Positions 20,157 to 32,852 of a DNA stretch of 64,000 nt are shown here, piece by piece. The stretch lies in contig WOAB01000893.1 of NCBI GenBank assembly GCA_027886185.1, positions 1,240,001 through 1,304,000 on the forward strand. Reading direction: 5' to 3'. Made by a program: the position numbers and the translations under genes. The DNA is from Rheum nobile (lineage: Eukaryota; Streptophyta; Magnoliopsida; Caryophyllales; Polygonaceae). A model generated the notes under the pieces. It had not been told where the DNA came from and made no database searches. It saw only the letters and a program-made list of their open reading frames with translations. Each line of letters begins with the position of its first letter. Position 1 is the first letter of the stretch.

Positions 20157-21530
20157 AATTTCCCCTTTTTGATGGTGACAAACATCCTTGACAATAAAAC
20201 ATACATATGAGATAAAGACAGTTGTATAGAGAAAGTTTTCACACTTGGACACAATAGTTCCCCCTTAGTCTAGCAACATATGAAACCATGTTTTGTTCCC
20301 CCTCAACTAAAGCTACCAGTCATGTTCCCCCTTTTGACATCATCAAAAACAAAAGTAAATAGCGAAAGGAAAATGAGCATGGCAAGAGAAACAACCAAAC
20401 CCTTTTTGCATTAGATTGAAACACACAACCATGGACTACATGCAAAGACAACAACGAAACACACAAAGATAGCACATATGATTAACATGCCAATCAAGAC
20501 AACCATGTGAAACAGGAGAAGCAAGGCAGCAAGGGGATAAATGTGCTGGGAACAAGAGATGGGTTGGAAAGCAGAGAAAGATGAATCAGGCGCCACTGGT
20601 GCCAGCAGAGGGAGCCAAAGAATTGAAGAGTACCTCAGATAAGATGGGTAAGCACACCCTCCATAAGATATTTTTGTTGTTCCTCCAGTGTAGGCGCATG
20701 TGAGACGACCTTCTTGGTTCCTTCCACAGATCTGGTTCCTCCTTTTGTTCCCTAGAGTTTACTTCAGATTTTTTTTTTTAATTTTTTGAAATCACAACCG
20801 ATAATATATCTTCCAAACCTACATCGTGTAGAAGATTCTGACCAAATCCATCAAATTCCACAAAGAACTCAATCCCCACAAACAACACTTCAATCTTGAA
20901 TGCACATAACACTTCCCAAGCAGTTGCAAGCCATTAATACACACCATACTGGTCAAGTACCAGCCGCAAGCCACAGAGGCGACGATTCGTTTTCTCGACT
21001 TCCCAAAGAAATTAGAAGAGTGTGATGCGGGGGTAACGTTACCAGAGAGGGCACAAAGAACATCACACGAAAATATACGAGAGTTTATACAGTGTTTAAT
21101 CATGAATGAGAGGCTCCCAAATGTGGATGATTAGAGGGGCTCATAGGAAGCATCAATCATGATGGCTAGGTAAGTTGTAGAGTCAACAATCATGTGGGCT
21201 TGGAGTGAGGGATCAATGCATCAAGTTGACTCTTTTAGGCCGAAAGAAAACTGTTTCATGTATTATTATGATAGCATAGATAATCATGCATGAATGTTTG
21301 CACATAAGTGAAGTTTTAGCATGAGTCTAAGCAAGTTGTTCAATTTATGATCAAGAGAATGAATGCCGATCTAGACATGATGATTAACCTTTCACAATTT
21401 ACCATGTAATTTAGCCAATCATCGAGGGAACATAAGAGATAGACAGTCAGTTTAGAGAGATCATACCTAGTTCCATACGGAACTGTTCGAAGGGTTCCCT
21501 ATTTAGTGCCTTGGTGAAAATGTCGGTGAT
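20157..21530 (-). other. Copia-2 3' untranslated region
   Basis: No coding sequence is supported beyond the end of the RNase H frame. The minus strand just past RNase H still reads the tail of that domain (ITDIFTKAL, about 21530-21500) after a stop, probably CAG to TAG. The rest is A/T-rich leader-like sequence ending in the polypurine tract. Confidence 0.6.
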
Positions 21531-22228
21531 CTAATCCTTGGTTCCGCAGAAGCCCATGGACACTAACCCTTTCTCCACACAATCACGTAAGAAGTGATGT
21601 CTTATCTCGATATGCTTGGTACGTGAGTGTTGCACAGGATTCTTGGAAATATTTATTGCACTAGTATTATCACAGAGAATGGGAATAGAGTCAAGAAGAA
21701 TACCATAGTCGTTGAGTTGTTGTTTAAGCCATAGGAGTTGAGTACAACAGGCAACGACGGCTATGTATTCGGCTTCTGCAGTTGACAGAGCAACTGAATT
21801 CTGCTTCTTTGACCCCCAGGAAACCAAGCACGGCCCAAGAAACTGAGCCATTCCAGATGTAGATTTTCTATCCACTTTGTTCCCTGTGAAGTCAGCATCT
21901 GTGTATCCAACTAGATCAAAGTTTCCACCCCTTGGATACCACAGACATAGATCATCTGTTCCCTTCAGGTATCTCAGAATCCTCTTCACTGCTTTGAGGT
22001 GTGTCTCTTTGGGATCAGCCTGAAAACGAGCACATAGACACACACTATACATAATGCCAAGTCTACTTGCAGTGAGATAGAGAAGCGAACCTATGATTCC
22101 TCGATAGAGAGATGGATCAACTCCTTGCTCATGTTCGTCCTTTCCCATTGGATTGTTTGGAGAGATAGGAGTTGTGAAGGGCTTTGCATCAGACATTCCG
22201 AACTTCTTGACACATTCCCTGAGGTACT
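21531..22228 (-). pseudogene. Copia-2 RT C-terminus and RNase H
   Basis: The minus-strand frame begins just inside the gypsy LTR junction with RT-end sequence (KKFGMSDAKPFTTP). It continues with DPSLYRGIIGSLLYLTASR, YTDADFTGNKVDRKSTSG, SWGSKKQNSVALSTAEAEY and CDNTSAINISKNP, the standard copia RNase H blocks with catalytic acidic residues. RNase H removes the RNA template during reverse transcription. The frame stops at 21531, a few residues short of the usual IADIFTKPL end, which follows in frame. Confidence 0.85.
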
Positions 22229-24073
22229 TGTAACACCCCCAGATCTTAACCCATTTGGAAAGGTATTACCGCCAATGACCTCGGTTTTCCTCACCGAAGC
22301 CACCCCAAGCTTTACCATTTAAATACAAATCATGAACACTTACGATACAAAATCATAATATTATTTACATAAAACATGAGTCTCAGGATTACATCCCAAT
22401 CCCGAATAGGACAAACACAGAGTTTTAAACAAAGTATAGCGGAAGTCTTGATAAACAAATAACAGAGTAAACAAGTTACAGCGAAAGTCTTTCTTGAAGT
22501 AATACAAAAAGGGTTGTGATCACCATGATCACCTGCCCAAGGATCTCGACCTGATTAAAAGATAATTATTAAAACATTCAAAAACAACCGTCATCCTCAT
22601 AGTCAATCTGGTCTCCTCATCTCTGCGCTCTATCTGATGTGCCGAATCGAACGGATGACACCAGCCAACCATGCAGAGAACAATTTAGGTTGGTTAGTCT
22701 AATGAAAGACTATGCAAGGGTACAAAGCAGATGGTTCGAGTAGTCGTATTAGGTTAGACTCATCGCTCCTCGAATAATAAACGACGACGATAGTCAACCT
22801 TCATACTTCTACTAGAAGATATCAAAGACATGAACAAGAGAAGATTCCAACTGAAGTGAATCTTATCGGAACACCCAAGAGAAGACTCCAAAAGATTGAG
22901 TCTTTAACGAAGTATGACCAACTCTGGAATATTTATAGAATCACAGTATCGCATTCGAGCGATCTAAAAGTTGAAACGAGCTTTCCTAGCTGCACTATCG
23001 CTTAGCTGCACTACTCGCCAAAGATTTATTAGTTATGGGCGAACCTACGGCCCTTATCTGATTAAATTCCAAAACGCGCATCACGTTATAGACTTTTATA
23101 TGTATACACCATCATTGGTACGACACGTCTTAGTATGCGTTTCGTCGAGATTGACGCACACCGAAGGGATGAAATCCCGAGAGTTATGACACCAGCTAAG
23201 TGTCATGCCTCTATACTCTTGTAATAGAGACCGGTCATGACCATAAAATGGTATTGGGTGGGGATGAGCCATCCCTCTACCTGATTATAAAGAAACGACT
23301 GGACTGAGTCCAAGTAACGTTCCTAACTACTAATGCTAACTAAACAGTTCGAGCACAACAATAGTTCAGGATAAATCCACATAAATGCCCTCAAAGCGAT
23401 CATAAATATATATTCATAATAGCGTTGTTCTAACAAATATACAACCTATTATAATATCGTATTCTAGTTTTCCAAAACAGTTTACAAAATCATTTCCAGA
23501 CAAATACAATGATCATTCCAAATTAATTACTCAATTAAATAACTAATAATTAATGTAAATATGGAATGATGAACAAGAGCGAACCGCCACTTGCCTGGAG
23601 TATATTCGGCGATGAATCTAGACGAGACGACTACGGAAAATATCATTTCCGATGATATGGCTTAAGCTTCAGAATAGTCCTAGCAGAAAACGAGTCCACA
23701 CGCGATCCAGTAAATCACGTTCTAACTGACAAATTAATTATCTATCAATTAATCTGACTGGACGAATTTAAGGAATTATATTTAATAAATTTTTATGATA
23801 TTAAATCATAAAAATATTTATTAAATTTTCCTAAGAAAAAATACGGACGAAATGGTAACGAAATTATACCGCTCAAATGATTTCGGGTCAAAACTGGATT
23901 GGATGGCTTAATGGGCTTTCGGCCCATTACAATATAACAAGGGGGGACCCCACTTTAGCACTGTTCCTCCGTCTTCTTCATTTCATTTCCACGACCAAAA
24001 TGGCGACAGCGAAAATAGGGCACACAAATGGCTAAACGACAGAGGAGCACAGCGGCTCGGTATTGGGGGTCTT
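22229..24073 (+). mobile_element. Ty3/gypsy-type LTR (solo) inside copia-2
   Basis: The sequence starts TGTAACACCCCCAGATC, the signature start of Tekay/Del-type gypsy LTRs. It ends near gggggtcttac, which could be the inverted partner minus its last base. It contains an ATATAA promoter-like motif near 23932 followed by a transcription-start-like stretch. No gag or pol of that family is in the window, so this is a solo LTR or LTR fragment. Neither a clean TSD nor a continuous copia frame spans it (gag ends at LMKE on one side, RT-end on the other). A deletion therefore accompanied or preceded it. Confidence 0.6.
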
Positions 24074-24464
24074 ACTCCTTCATCAAGGAAAGAATCCTGT
24101 TTTTCTTGGCATCTTCATTTCCATGATGGAGACGTCTTAGAGCATCCCAGATCTCCTTGGCGGTCTTATAGCCGATGATTTTCTTGAGATCAGAGGGGAG
24201 CAGGGCCATGTGAAGGATCTTCTTGGCTCTGTTGTTCTTCTCCAGCTTCTTCCAGTCATCATCCGTGTAGTCAACCCTTGGCTTTGGCATTGTATCATCT
24301 TTCTCATTAGAAATAGCTATGGGGCCAACTTCAATAATTCGCCATATCTGTCCATCGAGGGAACAAATATGAGACTCGATTTGTTCCACCCACCAATCAT
24401 ATTCTCCAGCCTTCAGAAGTGGAGGCTTCCAGAATGAATCACCAATAGCATTGCTTGACGACAT
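24074..24464 (-). pseudogene. Copia-2 Gag N-terminal fragment
   Basis: ATG 24464 starts MSSSNAIGDSFWKPPLLKAG. The frame continues with YDWWVEQIESHI, IIGYKTAKEIWDALRR and HHGNEDAKKNRILSLMKE, a plant copia Gag of the UBN2/DUF4219 class. It is cut at the gypsy LTR junction after about 130 residues. An upstream in-frame non-ATG extension reaches 24491 and is not needed. Confidence 0.82.
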
Positions 24465-24505
24465 CTTTCCTGCAAAGTCTTTAACGAACACAATCTAGAG
24501 CACCA

Positions 24506-24518
24506 GGCTCTGATACCA
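24506..24518 (-). other. Copia-2 primer-binding site
   Basis: The plus strand reads ggctctgatacca, so the minus strand is TGGTATCAGAGCC. This is an exact plant initiator tRNA-Met complement, two bases from the LTR. Confidence 0.9.
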
Positions 24519-24520
24519 AT

Positions 24521-25420
24521 TCTTGGATCGTTAGAGTTACATCTGAGGGAACAAAAGCTTTGTTCCCACAGAAGGTGCAACGGAATAATATAGCAAGAAA
24601 AATAAAGTAACGAACTCATGATATATAGTGGAAACCTCAATCAGTCAAATAACTAATCAAGGAAAAACCACTACCTTCAAGCTTCTCTCTTGAGAGGATT
24701 TTGAAGCGTCTACTTGTCTTATTGATTTCTTGTTCGATTACACTTGTAGCCTGGACTCCAAACCCTAAACTTCCCACCTAAGTTTGAATCTCTTCTACAA
24801 CGGTGAATACGAACTCAACCCTCTAAGACTCACAAGCACTTCACTCTATTTTTCTTCTCAATTTAATGCTCTGAGTTCGTACGTAGAAATGAATCACACA
24901 TTCCTATAAATACAACTCGACTAAAACAATTGTAACAAGATAAAGTATCTTTCTAAAATCGGTAACAAGAAGATATTAAATGATTTGAAGAATATTATCT
25001 TAACCGCCTATATTATCTAAGGAAGGAATTCCTAAGATAACATAATCGGATAAAGATAAAATCTTCTCTCTCCAAATATATTATCTTAGGAAAGATTTCC
25101 TAAGATAACGCATTCGGATTCTCTCTCCACATCCTCTCTTCGGCGAGATCCTTCCAGCTGAAATCCTTCTTCCTTGACCGCGTGATCTTCAAAGATAATC
25201 TTCATAATCTTCACGCTGAATATCCTTCACTCCATTCGCAGCTTGATTGATGTTCGTCATTGATGTTCCTTGAGAGGTAACAAAGCATATGGAGAAAGCT
25301 TTGTTCCCTCTACAATTCTTCGCTGCCAATGGTTCCCTGTGACAACTGTTTTGTTCCTGAAACACTTAGTTACCAGATTAGTTGAATGTTTGTTACCATC
25401 AAAACCTAAGGAATTCAACA
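24521..25420 (-). repeat. Copia-2 5' LTR
   Basis: This 900-bp LTR is collinear with the 3' copy. It is flanked outside by ttaag and then by LINE-1 sequence. Confidence 0.92.
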
Positions 25421-26726
25421 TTAAGGCCCAGTTCCAATCACTCCCCTACCAACATTCAGCCATAGTCGCGACTACCAGAGAGTCAGGAACGACAAAAGAA
25501 ACGGAGTCGATCAGATGAGTGTTCAAAAACCAGAAGAAAGTATAAGCACCATTCCCAACTGACATCTAGAGACCTTGAGAAAGGAGAGTCGCCCCATGGA
25601 TGATTCCCTTCCACATATAAGACTGACGATCCTTATGTTGGAAAATGTCAATATCTAATCGTTCATTTCAATATTTACCCCGTAATACACGACTCCATAT
25701 CGAATTGGGTTCCTGAAGTAAACGACAACCCAACTTAGCTAACAAGGCAGTGTTAGAGTTGCGCATCAAACGAACACCCAGGCCACCCTTAAGTAAAGGC
25801 TTTTGCTGCTGTTCCCAGGGAAGAAAATGGATACGGTGCTTGTTAGCGGTTGATCCCCACACAAAATTGCGCACATGTTGGTCAATTAGGTCGTAAATCG
25901 AACGCGGAACAAGGGTCGCTTGCATGACATAAAGAGGAAGGCTAGAAAGAACTGCTTTGGCTAAAATTACTCGGCCCGCCATTAACAGCGAATTAGCCCG
26001 CCAACCCCGATGCTTAGTAGAAATCTTATCAAGCAGAAAAGTGTAGCGGTCTTTAGTCATGCGACCACAAGTAAGAGGAACACCCAAATAATTCACAAAG
26101 TCGGTTGTAATAGGTATCTCTAAGCAATCACTGATAGCCTATTTGGAGGCAGGGGCAACGCTTCGAGAGAACAAAACGCTGCTTTTGTCGAAGTTGACTC
26201 TCTTCCCCGACATGTCACAAAACTGATGCAGACACTGCTTGATCAGACGAGGCTTCGGAAAATAAAATTAAGTCGTCCGCGAAAAATAGATGTGAAAGTT
26301 CCACACCTCCAAGAAAGATCGGTTTCCATCGCCCGACATCAACTGAATCCTGGATAATGTGGGATAAGATCTCCATGCAGAGAACTAAGAGGTAGGGGGA
26401 GAGGGGATCTCCTTACCTCACGCCACGAGTCGGCTTGAAAGAACTAGCCCAGCCGCCGTTCCAGAGTAACTCCATGTGACCACCGTCCTCATGATAATAT
26501 GAATCAACTTAATCGGCAACTGGGATTTTGAGAGAGTTGCCCTTAGAGAATCCCACTTGACCCGATTGTCTAAATCGATTTTAAGGATCATCCAGTGGTT
26601 GGTTTCCCGCTGCGAAACCATGGAATGAAGGACTTCTTGCACCACAACAACATTATCGATAAAACTCGCTTGAGTGGGAGACACAAGTAATGGAAGGACG
26701 GGCTTTAATCGATTGCATGTTAGTAG
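25421..26726 (-). mobile_element. LINE-1 fragment: reverse transcriptase
   Basis: The minus strand carries the LINE RT from its middle onward: SPTQASFIDNVVVVQEVLHS (about 26684), then GDPLSPYL (near 26405) and ADDLILFSEASSDQA (26280-26236), whose two Asp are the catalytic pair. FVNYLGVPLTCGRMTKDRY, SLLMAGRVILAKAVLSSLP, FVWGSTANKHRIHFLPWEQQ and GGLGVRLMRNSNTALLAKL follow. At 25500-25421 the text runs into DWNWALISPFL, completed beyond copia-2. Upstream it continues beyond copia-1. Frameshifts split the ORF. The bases 26722-26726 (agtag) are one copia-1 TSD copy. Confidence 0.88.
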
Positions 26727-27095
26727 TGTTGGAACTGAATTTTCCGGGCACTTTTCCGGTGGGCTCCGGTCACCGGTTGTGCCGGATTATGGGAGCGTTG
26801 GATTCGCCTCCGCGAGCTCTACAACGAAGTGTGCTCATACGATAAATTCGGGTTCCGTTTGAATGAGAAATGAGGACTCAAAGGTGGTTGGTTGCAACAC
26901 CCAAATGGAGTTTGGGGTGCAATTCTACATCCTACATCGGAAATGTGGGAGTAGAATTGAGTGGTTTATATACCACTATCACCCAAGCCAAGGTAAGAAC
27001 TTGGTGACTATGGAGAGAAGAGCTTGACCACTCACGCGCGCCGTCCGTCCGGTCGGATCGGGTCGGGTCGGGTCGGGCTCGGGCTTGGGCTTGTG
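26727..27095 (+). repeat. Copia-1 5' LTR, truncated
   Basis: It matches 32481 onward until the GGGCTTGGGCTTGTGGG stretch near 27085-27095, where the similarity ends. The segment of the 3' LTR holding the strong TATA box (tctatataag, near 33047) and the TTCCTACA end has no counterpart here. Confidence 0.8.
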
Positions 27096-27736
27096 GGATG
27101 GGCCGAAGGCCCAAGCAGCAGCTAAGCTTCTTTTTGGAAGCCAGCAGCTGTGCACTTCTATTCGTTTCTGCACACGAAAAAAAATAATCAATCCGACTTC
27201 TGTTTTTGAGTGTTCTAATCCGTTTCTGTGCAGGAAAACTTTGGTTCTGTATAGATTTGTATTTCTGTGCAGGAAAATTGCGTTTCTGTGCAAAAAACTT
27301 CACATTTCTCTGCATTTCTGTGTAGATTTCTAACTCGTTTTTGCAGGAAATTAATTTCGAATATATTTCTGTGTATTTACTAACATTCTCTGCAGATCTT
27401 CCTATTTCTGTGCGCAGAAATTCACTTCTGTATTTTCTGTTTGCGTTTTCTGTGCAATTTCTGTGCACAAAAAAATTAAATTCTGCTTTTCTGTGCAGTT
27501 CTGTATATTTTATGTGCAAGAATAGTTTCGATTCTGCATATCTGTACTTTTCTAACGTGTTTTGCAGGAGCTATCGCTTCGGAAATTTAGTTCGAATTAA
27601 TTTTCGAATCATTTTTTGCCATTCGAATTTATTTCAAAAAACCATATCTGAATATATTTCATTTCGAATTTTCAAAGTAATTCGAAATTTCATTTACTGA
27701 CTTCTGGTTGCATTTCTGTGAACAGATTCTATTTTC
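27096..27736 (+). repeat. Copia-1 leader with dispersed TTTCTGTGCA repeats
   Basis: Between 27150 and 27520 the decamer TTTCTGTGCA, or a one- to two-base variant, recurs about a dozen times at irregular spacing (for example near 27222, 27262, 27283, 27409, 27449 and 27490). No coding frame or PBS is recognised. The remainder to the ATG is T-rich. Confidence 0.65.
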
Positions 27737-30700
27737 ATGGGTGATAACACCAAGATCGCTGGAGCTGTCAATGGGAACTCGTCTGAGTCGACGCCCCAAA
27801 TTCAGTTTGGGAGTGGTCTGCCAGTAGTGAGTTTGCCAATGGGGCATGTGCAAGCAGTTAATCTACAAGATGCAAACATGCCTGCTGCTAATCTGCAACC
27901 CGCAATGGTTGGGACTTCTGAGGTTCGTCAGACTATCCATCCAGCTGCACTTCAGACTGTTGTACCAACGGTGCATTTGCCTGGGGCTGTGAACGCTGGC
28001 TTGATGCCTGACAAGTTCGATGGAACTGGCTTCAAGACATGGCAGCAGAAGATGTTCTTCTTCCTGACCACATTAAGGCTTGAGAAGTATCTGACTGAGG
28101 ACAAGCCTATGCTGTCACCTGACAATACAGATGCTTATCTGCTAGCCAGTGTTGAGGCATGGACTCATGCAGACTTCATGTGCAAAGGTTGGGTTCAAAG
28201 TCGCCTGATAGACCCACTGTACAGAGTGTACAGCAAGGTCAAGACCTCCAAGGAGCTCTGGACTGCTTTGGAGAAGAAGTACAAGTCTGAGGATGCAGGC
28301 TCGAAGAAGTTTGCCGTGGCAAAGTTTCTGGACTACAAGATGGTGGACTCTAAGCCCATCATGAAACAGGTCGAAGAGCTACAACTCCTTACGCATGAGA
28401 TCATCTCTGAAGGAATGTCTATCTGTGAGACGTTCCAGGTTGCTGCGTTCATTGAGAAACTTCCTCCATCCTGGAAGGATTTCAAGAGCTACCTCAAGCA
28501 CAAGAGAAAGGCCATGACTGTGGAAGACTTGATAATCAAGCTACGGGTTGAGTCTGACCACCTCAAAGCAGAAGGGAAAGAGCCGACTGAACAGAAGGCT
28601 AATCTGGCTGAGCACAAGGACAGGGGGAAGAAACGAAAGTTCCAACCCCAGAGCTCCAACAACTCAAAGAAGCAACCCGCTAAGAAGTTCAGTGGGAAGT
28701 GTCACAACTGTGGCAAGATGGGTCACAAAGCTGACGTCTGTCGTAGCAAGGCTGACCCACGCAAGGACAAGGGGAAATCTCAAGTCCACATGACTGAAGG
28801 CAAGCTCTCGGATTCTGATCTGTGTGCTGTAGTGTCTGAAGTCAACATGGTTGGAAGCAACCCAAGGGAATGGTGGTACGACACAGGTGCTACCAGACAT
28901 ATCTGCTCTGACAAGGGATGCTTCACTACCTATCAGCAGAGCAAGACGGACGAGCATCTGTTTATGGGGAACTCGTCCACATCCAAGGTGGAAGGTTACG
29001 GGAAAGTGGTGCTGAAGCTGACTTCTGGAAAGGAGCTGACTCTCACCAACGTCATGCATGTGCCTGACATAAGGAAGAATCTGATCTCCGGCACTCTACT
29101 GAGCAAGAACGGATTCGCGACCAACTTCGTGTCTGACAAGTTGGTTCTCTCTAAGAACGGGGTGTATTTGGGCAAAGGATATGTAAAGGATGGACTGGTC
29201 AAAATGAATGTAATGACAGTCATCCCAAAAACTATTGTAACTGAGGTTTCAATGAATAAGACTAATCCTATTGCTTATGTTGTTGAGTCTTTTAATATTT
29301 GGCATGAACGATTAGGGCATGTGAATAACAAGTCTATTCAAAGACTAATGAACATGAACCTGATTCCAAAATGCAAAGCAAGTAAAGACAAATGTGAAGT
29401 ATGCGTACAGGCCAAACTCACAAAAACGCCATCCCTACATGTAGAGAGAACAACCGAACCTCTAGGTTTAATTCACACAGATTTGTGTGATTTAAAATAT
29501 GTGCAAACTAGATGCGGTAAAAAGTATTTCGTAACCTTTATTGATGATTGCACAAAATACTGTTATGTATACTTGCTAAGAAGCAAGGATGAGGCCTTGG
29601 AAAAGTTCAAGGAATACAAGTTGGAGGTTGAAAACCAACTTAGTAAAATCATAAAGATTATCCGAAGTGATAGAGGAGGAGAGTACGCTGAACCGTTCAA
29701 CGCGTTCTATAGAGAACACGGGATTATTCATCAAACAACTACTCCATACTCACCAGAATCTAACGGAGTTGCGGAACGAAAGAACCGAACTCTGAAAGAG
29801 ATGATGAATGCAATGTTGCAGGAATCTGGGTTACCCCAGAACATGTGGGGGGAAGCGCTGCTTACCACCAATTATATCCTCAACAAAATACCGCATAAAG
29901 TTACTGGCAAGACGCCATACGAACTTTGGAAAGGTAATGTACCTTCGTACAAATACCTCAAAGTGTGGGGGTGCCTAGCAAAAGTGGCGGTACCACCTCC
30001 TAAAAAGGTCACAATTGGACCTAAAACCGTTGATTGTATTTTCATAGGATATGCACATAACAGTAGTGCTTATCGGTTTCTGGTACACAAATCTGATATA
30101 CCAGATGTACATGCCAATACAATAATGGAATCAAGGAATGCGTCTTTCTTTGAAAACGTGTTTCCGTGCAAGGATAAAGAACATCCGAAACGAACTCGTG
30201 AATAGAGTGAAGCAGGAACTTCTGTAAATGAAACAGAAGATGAACCTGGACAGAGCAAAAGAGCTCGAAAGGAACCAGAAGCTGAACATCGACGAAGCAC
30301 GAGAGCTCGAAAGGAAAAGACTTTTGGTCAAGAGTTCATAACGGCTTTTCTCTTGGAGAATGAGCCTAGAACCTTCAAAGAAGCCATGTCTACACCTGAT
30401 GCACCTTCATGGAAGGAAGCAGTTAAAAGCGAAATCGACTCCATTATGCAAAATCATACATGGGAGTTAGTTGATTTGCCACAAGGGTGTAAAGCACTTG
30501 GGTGCAAATGGATTTTCAAAACCAAATTGAAAACAGATGGCTCAATAGATAAGCACAAAGCGAGGCTTGTGGTGCAAGGATTCCGGCAAAAAGAGGGCCA
30601 GGATTTCTTTGACACTTATTCTCCAGTTACGAGAATAACTTCAATCAGAATGCTAATAGCAATAGCAGCATTACGAAACCTCAAAATCCATCAAATGGAT

Positions 30701-31915
30701 GTGAAAACTGCCTTTCTAAACGGAGAATTAGAAGAGGAGATATACATGAAACAACCTGAGGGTTATGTGGTTCTTGGACAGGAACACAAAGTTTGCAGAC
30801 TTGTGAAGTCTCTATATGGACTCAAACAAGCTCCAAAGCAGTGGCATGAAAAATTTGACAATGTCATGATGTCAAATGGCTTCAGCATCAATGAATGTGA
30901 CAAATGCATCTACTTCAAAGACACACCGAATGGTTACATCTTGTTGTGTTTGTACGTAGATGACATGCTCATTATTGGAAGCAATAAGGACATGATCAAC
31001 CGAACTAAGAACATGCTTAGTGAGAAGTTTGACATAAAAGATATGGGATTAGCAGATGTCATACTAGGGATTAAAATCACTAGACATTCTGAAGGAATTA
31101 TCATATCCCAAGCTCATTATGCTGAAAAGGTACTTGAGAGATTCAAGAACTATTCAAGCGGGATTGCAAAGAGTCCCATGGACCCTCATCTTCACTTGAC
31201 TAAGAACTCGGGGGATGCAGTGTCACAATTGGAATATGCACGTGTGATTGGAAGTCTCATGTACTTGACCAACTGCACAAGACCTGACTTGGCGCACTCA
31301 GTAAATGTACTAAGTCGCTACACAAGTAATCCAGGACACAAACACTGGAAAGGGATAACTAGAGTATTGAACTACTTGCGCTATACTCAAAGTTATGGGC
31401 TGCATTATGGGAAATACCCAGCATTTTTGGAAGGATACAGTGATGCAAACTGGATATCCGATTCCAGAAACTCGAAGTCCACAAGTGGATATGTATTCAC
31501 ACTTGGTGGTGCAGCAGTCTCATGGAAATCTTCCAAACAAACACTATTGGCCAGATCCACTATGGAGTCTGAGTTCATTGCTTTAGACAAAGCAGCAGAG
31601 GAAGCTGAATGGCTTCGGAATTTGTTGGAAGATATCCCAATGTGGGAAAAACCAGTGCCATCAGTAAGTGTACACTGTGATAGCCAATCAGCTATAGCTC
31701 GGGCACTGAGTCGCTTATACAATGGTAAATCTCGTCACATAAGAAGACGACATAAAACCATCAGACAACTACTCTCGCATGGTATAATCTCAATAGATTA
31801 TATCAAGTCGGCTGACAACCTAGCGGATCCATTTACTAAAGGTCTGTCACGAGATCAAGTTGTTAAATCATCAAGAGGAATGGGTTTAAAGCCTATGACT
31901 AAAGAGGATGCTTGA
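27737..31915 (+). pseudogene. Copia-1 Gag-Pol polyprotein with one in-frame stop
   Basis: ATG 27737 opens one frame of about 1392 codons broken only by TAG at 30203-30205. In order: a UBN2-type Gag; zinc knuckle CHNCGKMGHKADVC (about residue 321); aspartic protease WWYDTGATRHIC (about 380); and integrase with HERLGH, CEVCVQAK, HTDLCD, IRSDRGGEY and SPESNGVAERKNR. Reverse transcriptase follows the stop (KWIFKTKLKTDG, FDTYSPVTRITS, VKTAFLNGELEEEIY, LYVDDMLIIG), then RNase H (YSDANWISDSRNSKSTSG, STMESEFIALDKAAEEAEWL). Gag-protease-integrase-RT order is the Ty1/copia signature. All catalytic motifs appear intact. The stop falls in the integrase-RT linker. Confidence 0.92.
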
Positions 31916-32480
31916 TGGCTAACCCTACCTACCTGACTGGAGATCCCAAGAAGTAGGTTCAAAGGGAAAACTAAATCAAGTTGAATCACCATGAGCACTG
32001 AGAGATTTAAGTCTCCTCCCAGTTCCTAGGATGATGAACAGTGCTACCTGTATGAGTTAAGGTTAAGCTTGGCTTTTAATGATTCCATAGCTTTGAAATA
32101 AAAGTGGGATATGACAGGATACTCTTCATGGAAATCACCTTATGAGTGTGAAATGGGGCCGTTTCTAGGAGAATTAAGAAAGGCTGAATTCTCCAAGTTC
32201 ACTCATGAATAACCAGGGATGTTCAAGGCCAAAATGAACACAACGAGAGAACCTAGTTCTGTGAGAAGATGAAACTGTGTGATAGTTATTGTCTCGGTTT
32301 ACATCAAAGCCCGGGTGGTTCAAGACATCAAGTTCACTACCTGATCGAGTAAATCCGATAGCTACTCACTATGGGTGGTTCAAGGCTGAAATGCAGTGAT
32401 TTTTCGACTGTACTCTCAAAAAAAAAAATTCTGTTTTCAAAAAACTTATGTTTAGAATCATTTCTATTCATGTGGGGGAT
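31916..32480 (+). other. Copia-1 3' untranslated region and polypurine tract
   Basis: No ORF is supported. The region ends in the purine-rich tgtgggggat immediately before the 3' LTR, the primer site for plus-strand DNA synthesis. Confidence 0.7.
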
Positions 32481-32820
32481 TGTTGGAACTGAATTTTCCG
32501 GGCACTTTTCCGGTGGGCTCCGGTCACCGGTTGTGCCGGATTATGGGAGCGTTGAATTCGCCTCCGCGAGCTCTACAACGAAGTGTGCTCATACGATAAA
32601 TTCGGGTTCCGTTTGAATGAGAAATGAGGACTCAAAGGTGGTTGGTTGCAACACTCAAATGGAGTTTGGGGTGCAATTCTACATCCCATATCGGAAATAT
32701 GGGAGTAGAATTGAGTGGTTTATATACCACTATCACCCAAGCCAAGGTAAGAACTTGGTGACTATGGAGAGAAGAGCTTGACCACTCACGCGCGCCGTCC
32801 GTCCGTCCGGTCGGGTCGGG

Positions 32821-32852
<32 letters not shown>

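Larger units (their letters stand above)
19257..25420 (-). mobile_element. Copia-2: deleted Ty1/copia element inside LINE-1
   Basis: Two 900-bp LTRs (19257-20156, 24521-25420) are flanked by ttaag on both sides (19252-19256, 25421-25425). The PBS is on the minus strand beside the right LTR and the polypurine tract (aaaaaggggaaatt) beside the left one, so the element reads right to left. Only gag and the RT-end/RNase H remain. Protease, integrase and most of RT are missing, and a gypsy-type LTR occupies the gap. On the minus strand the LTR begins TGTTGAATTCC and ends CGATCCAAGA, i.e. TG...GA rather than TG...CA. Confidence 0.9.
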
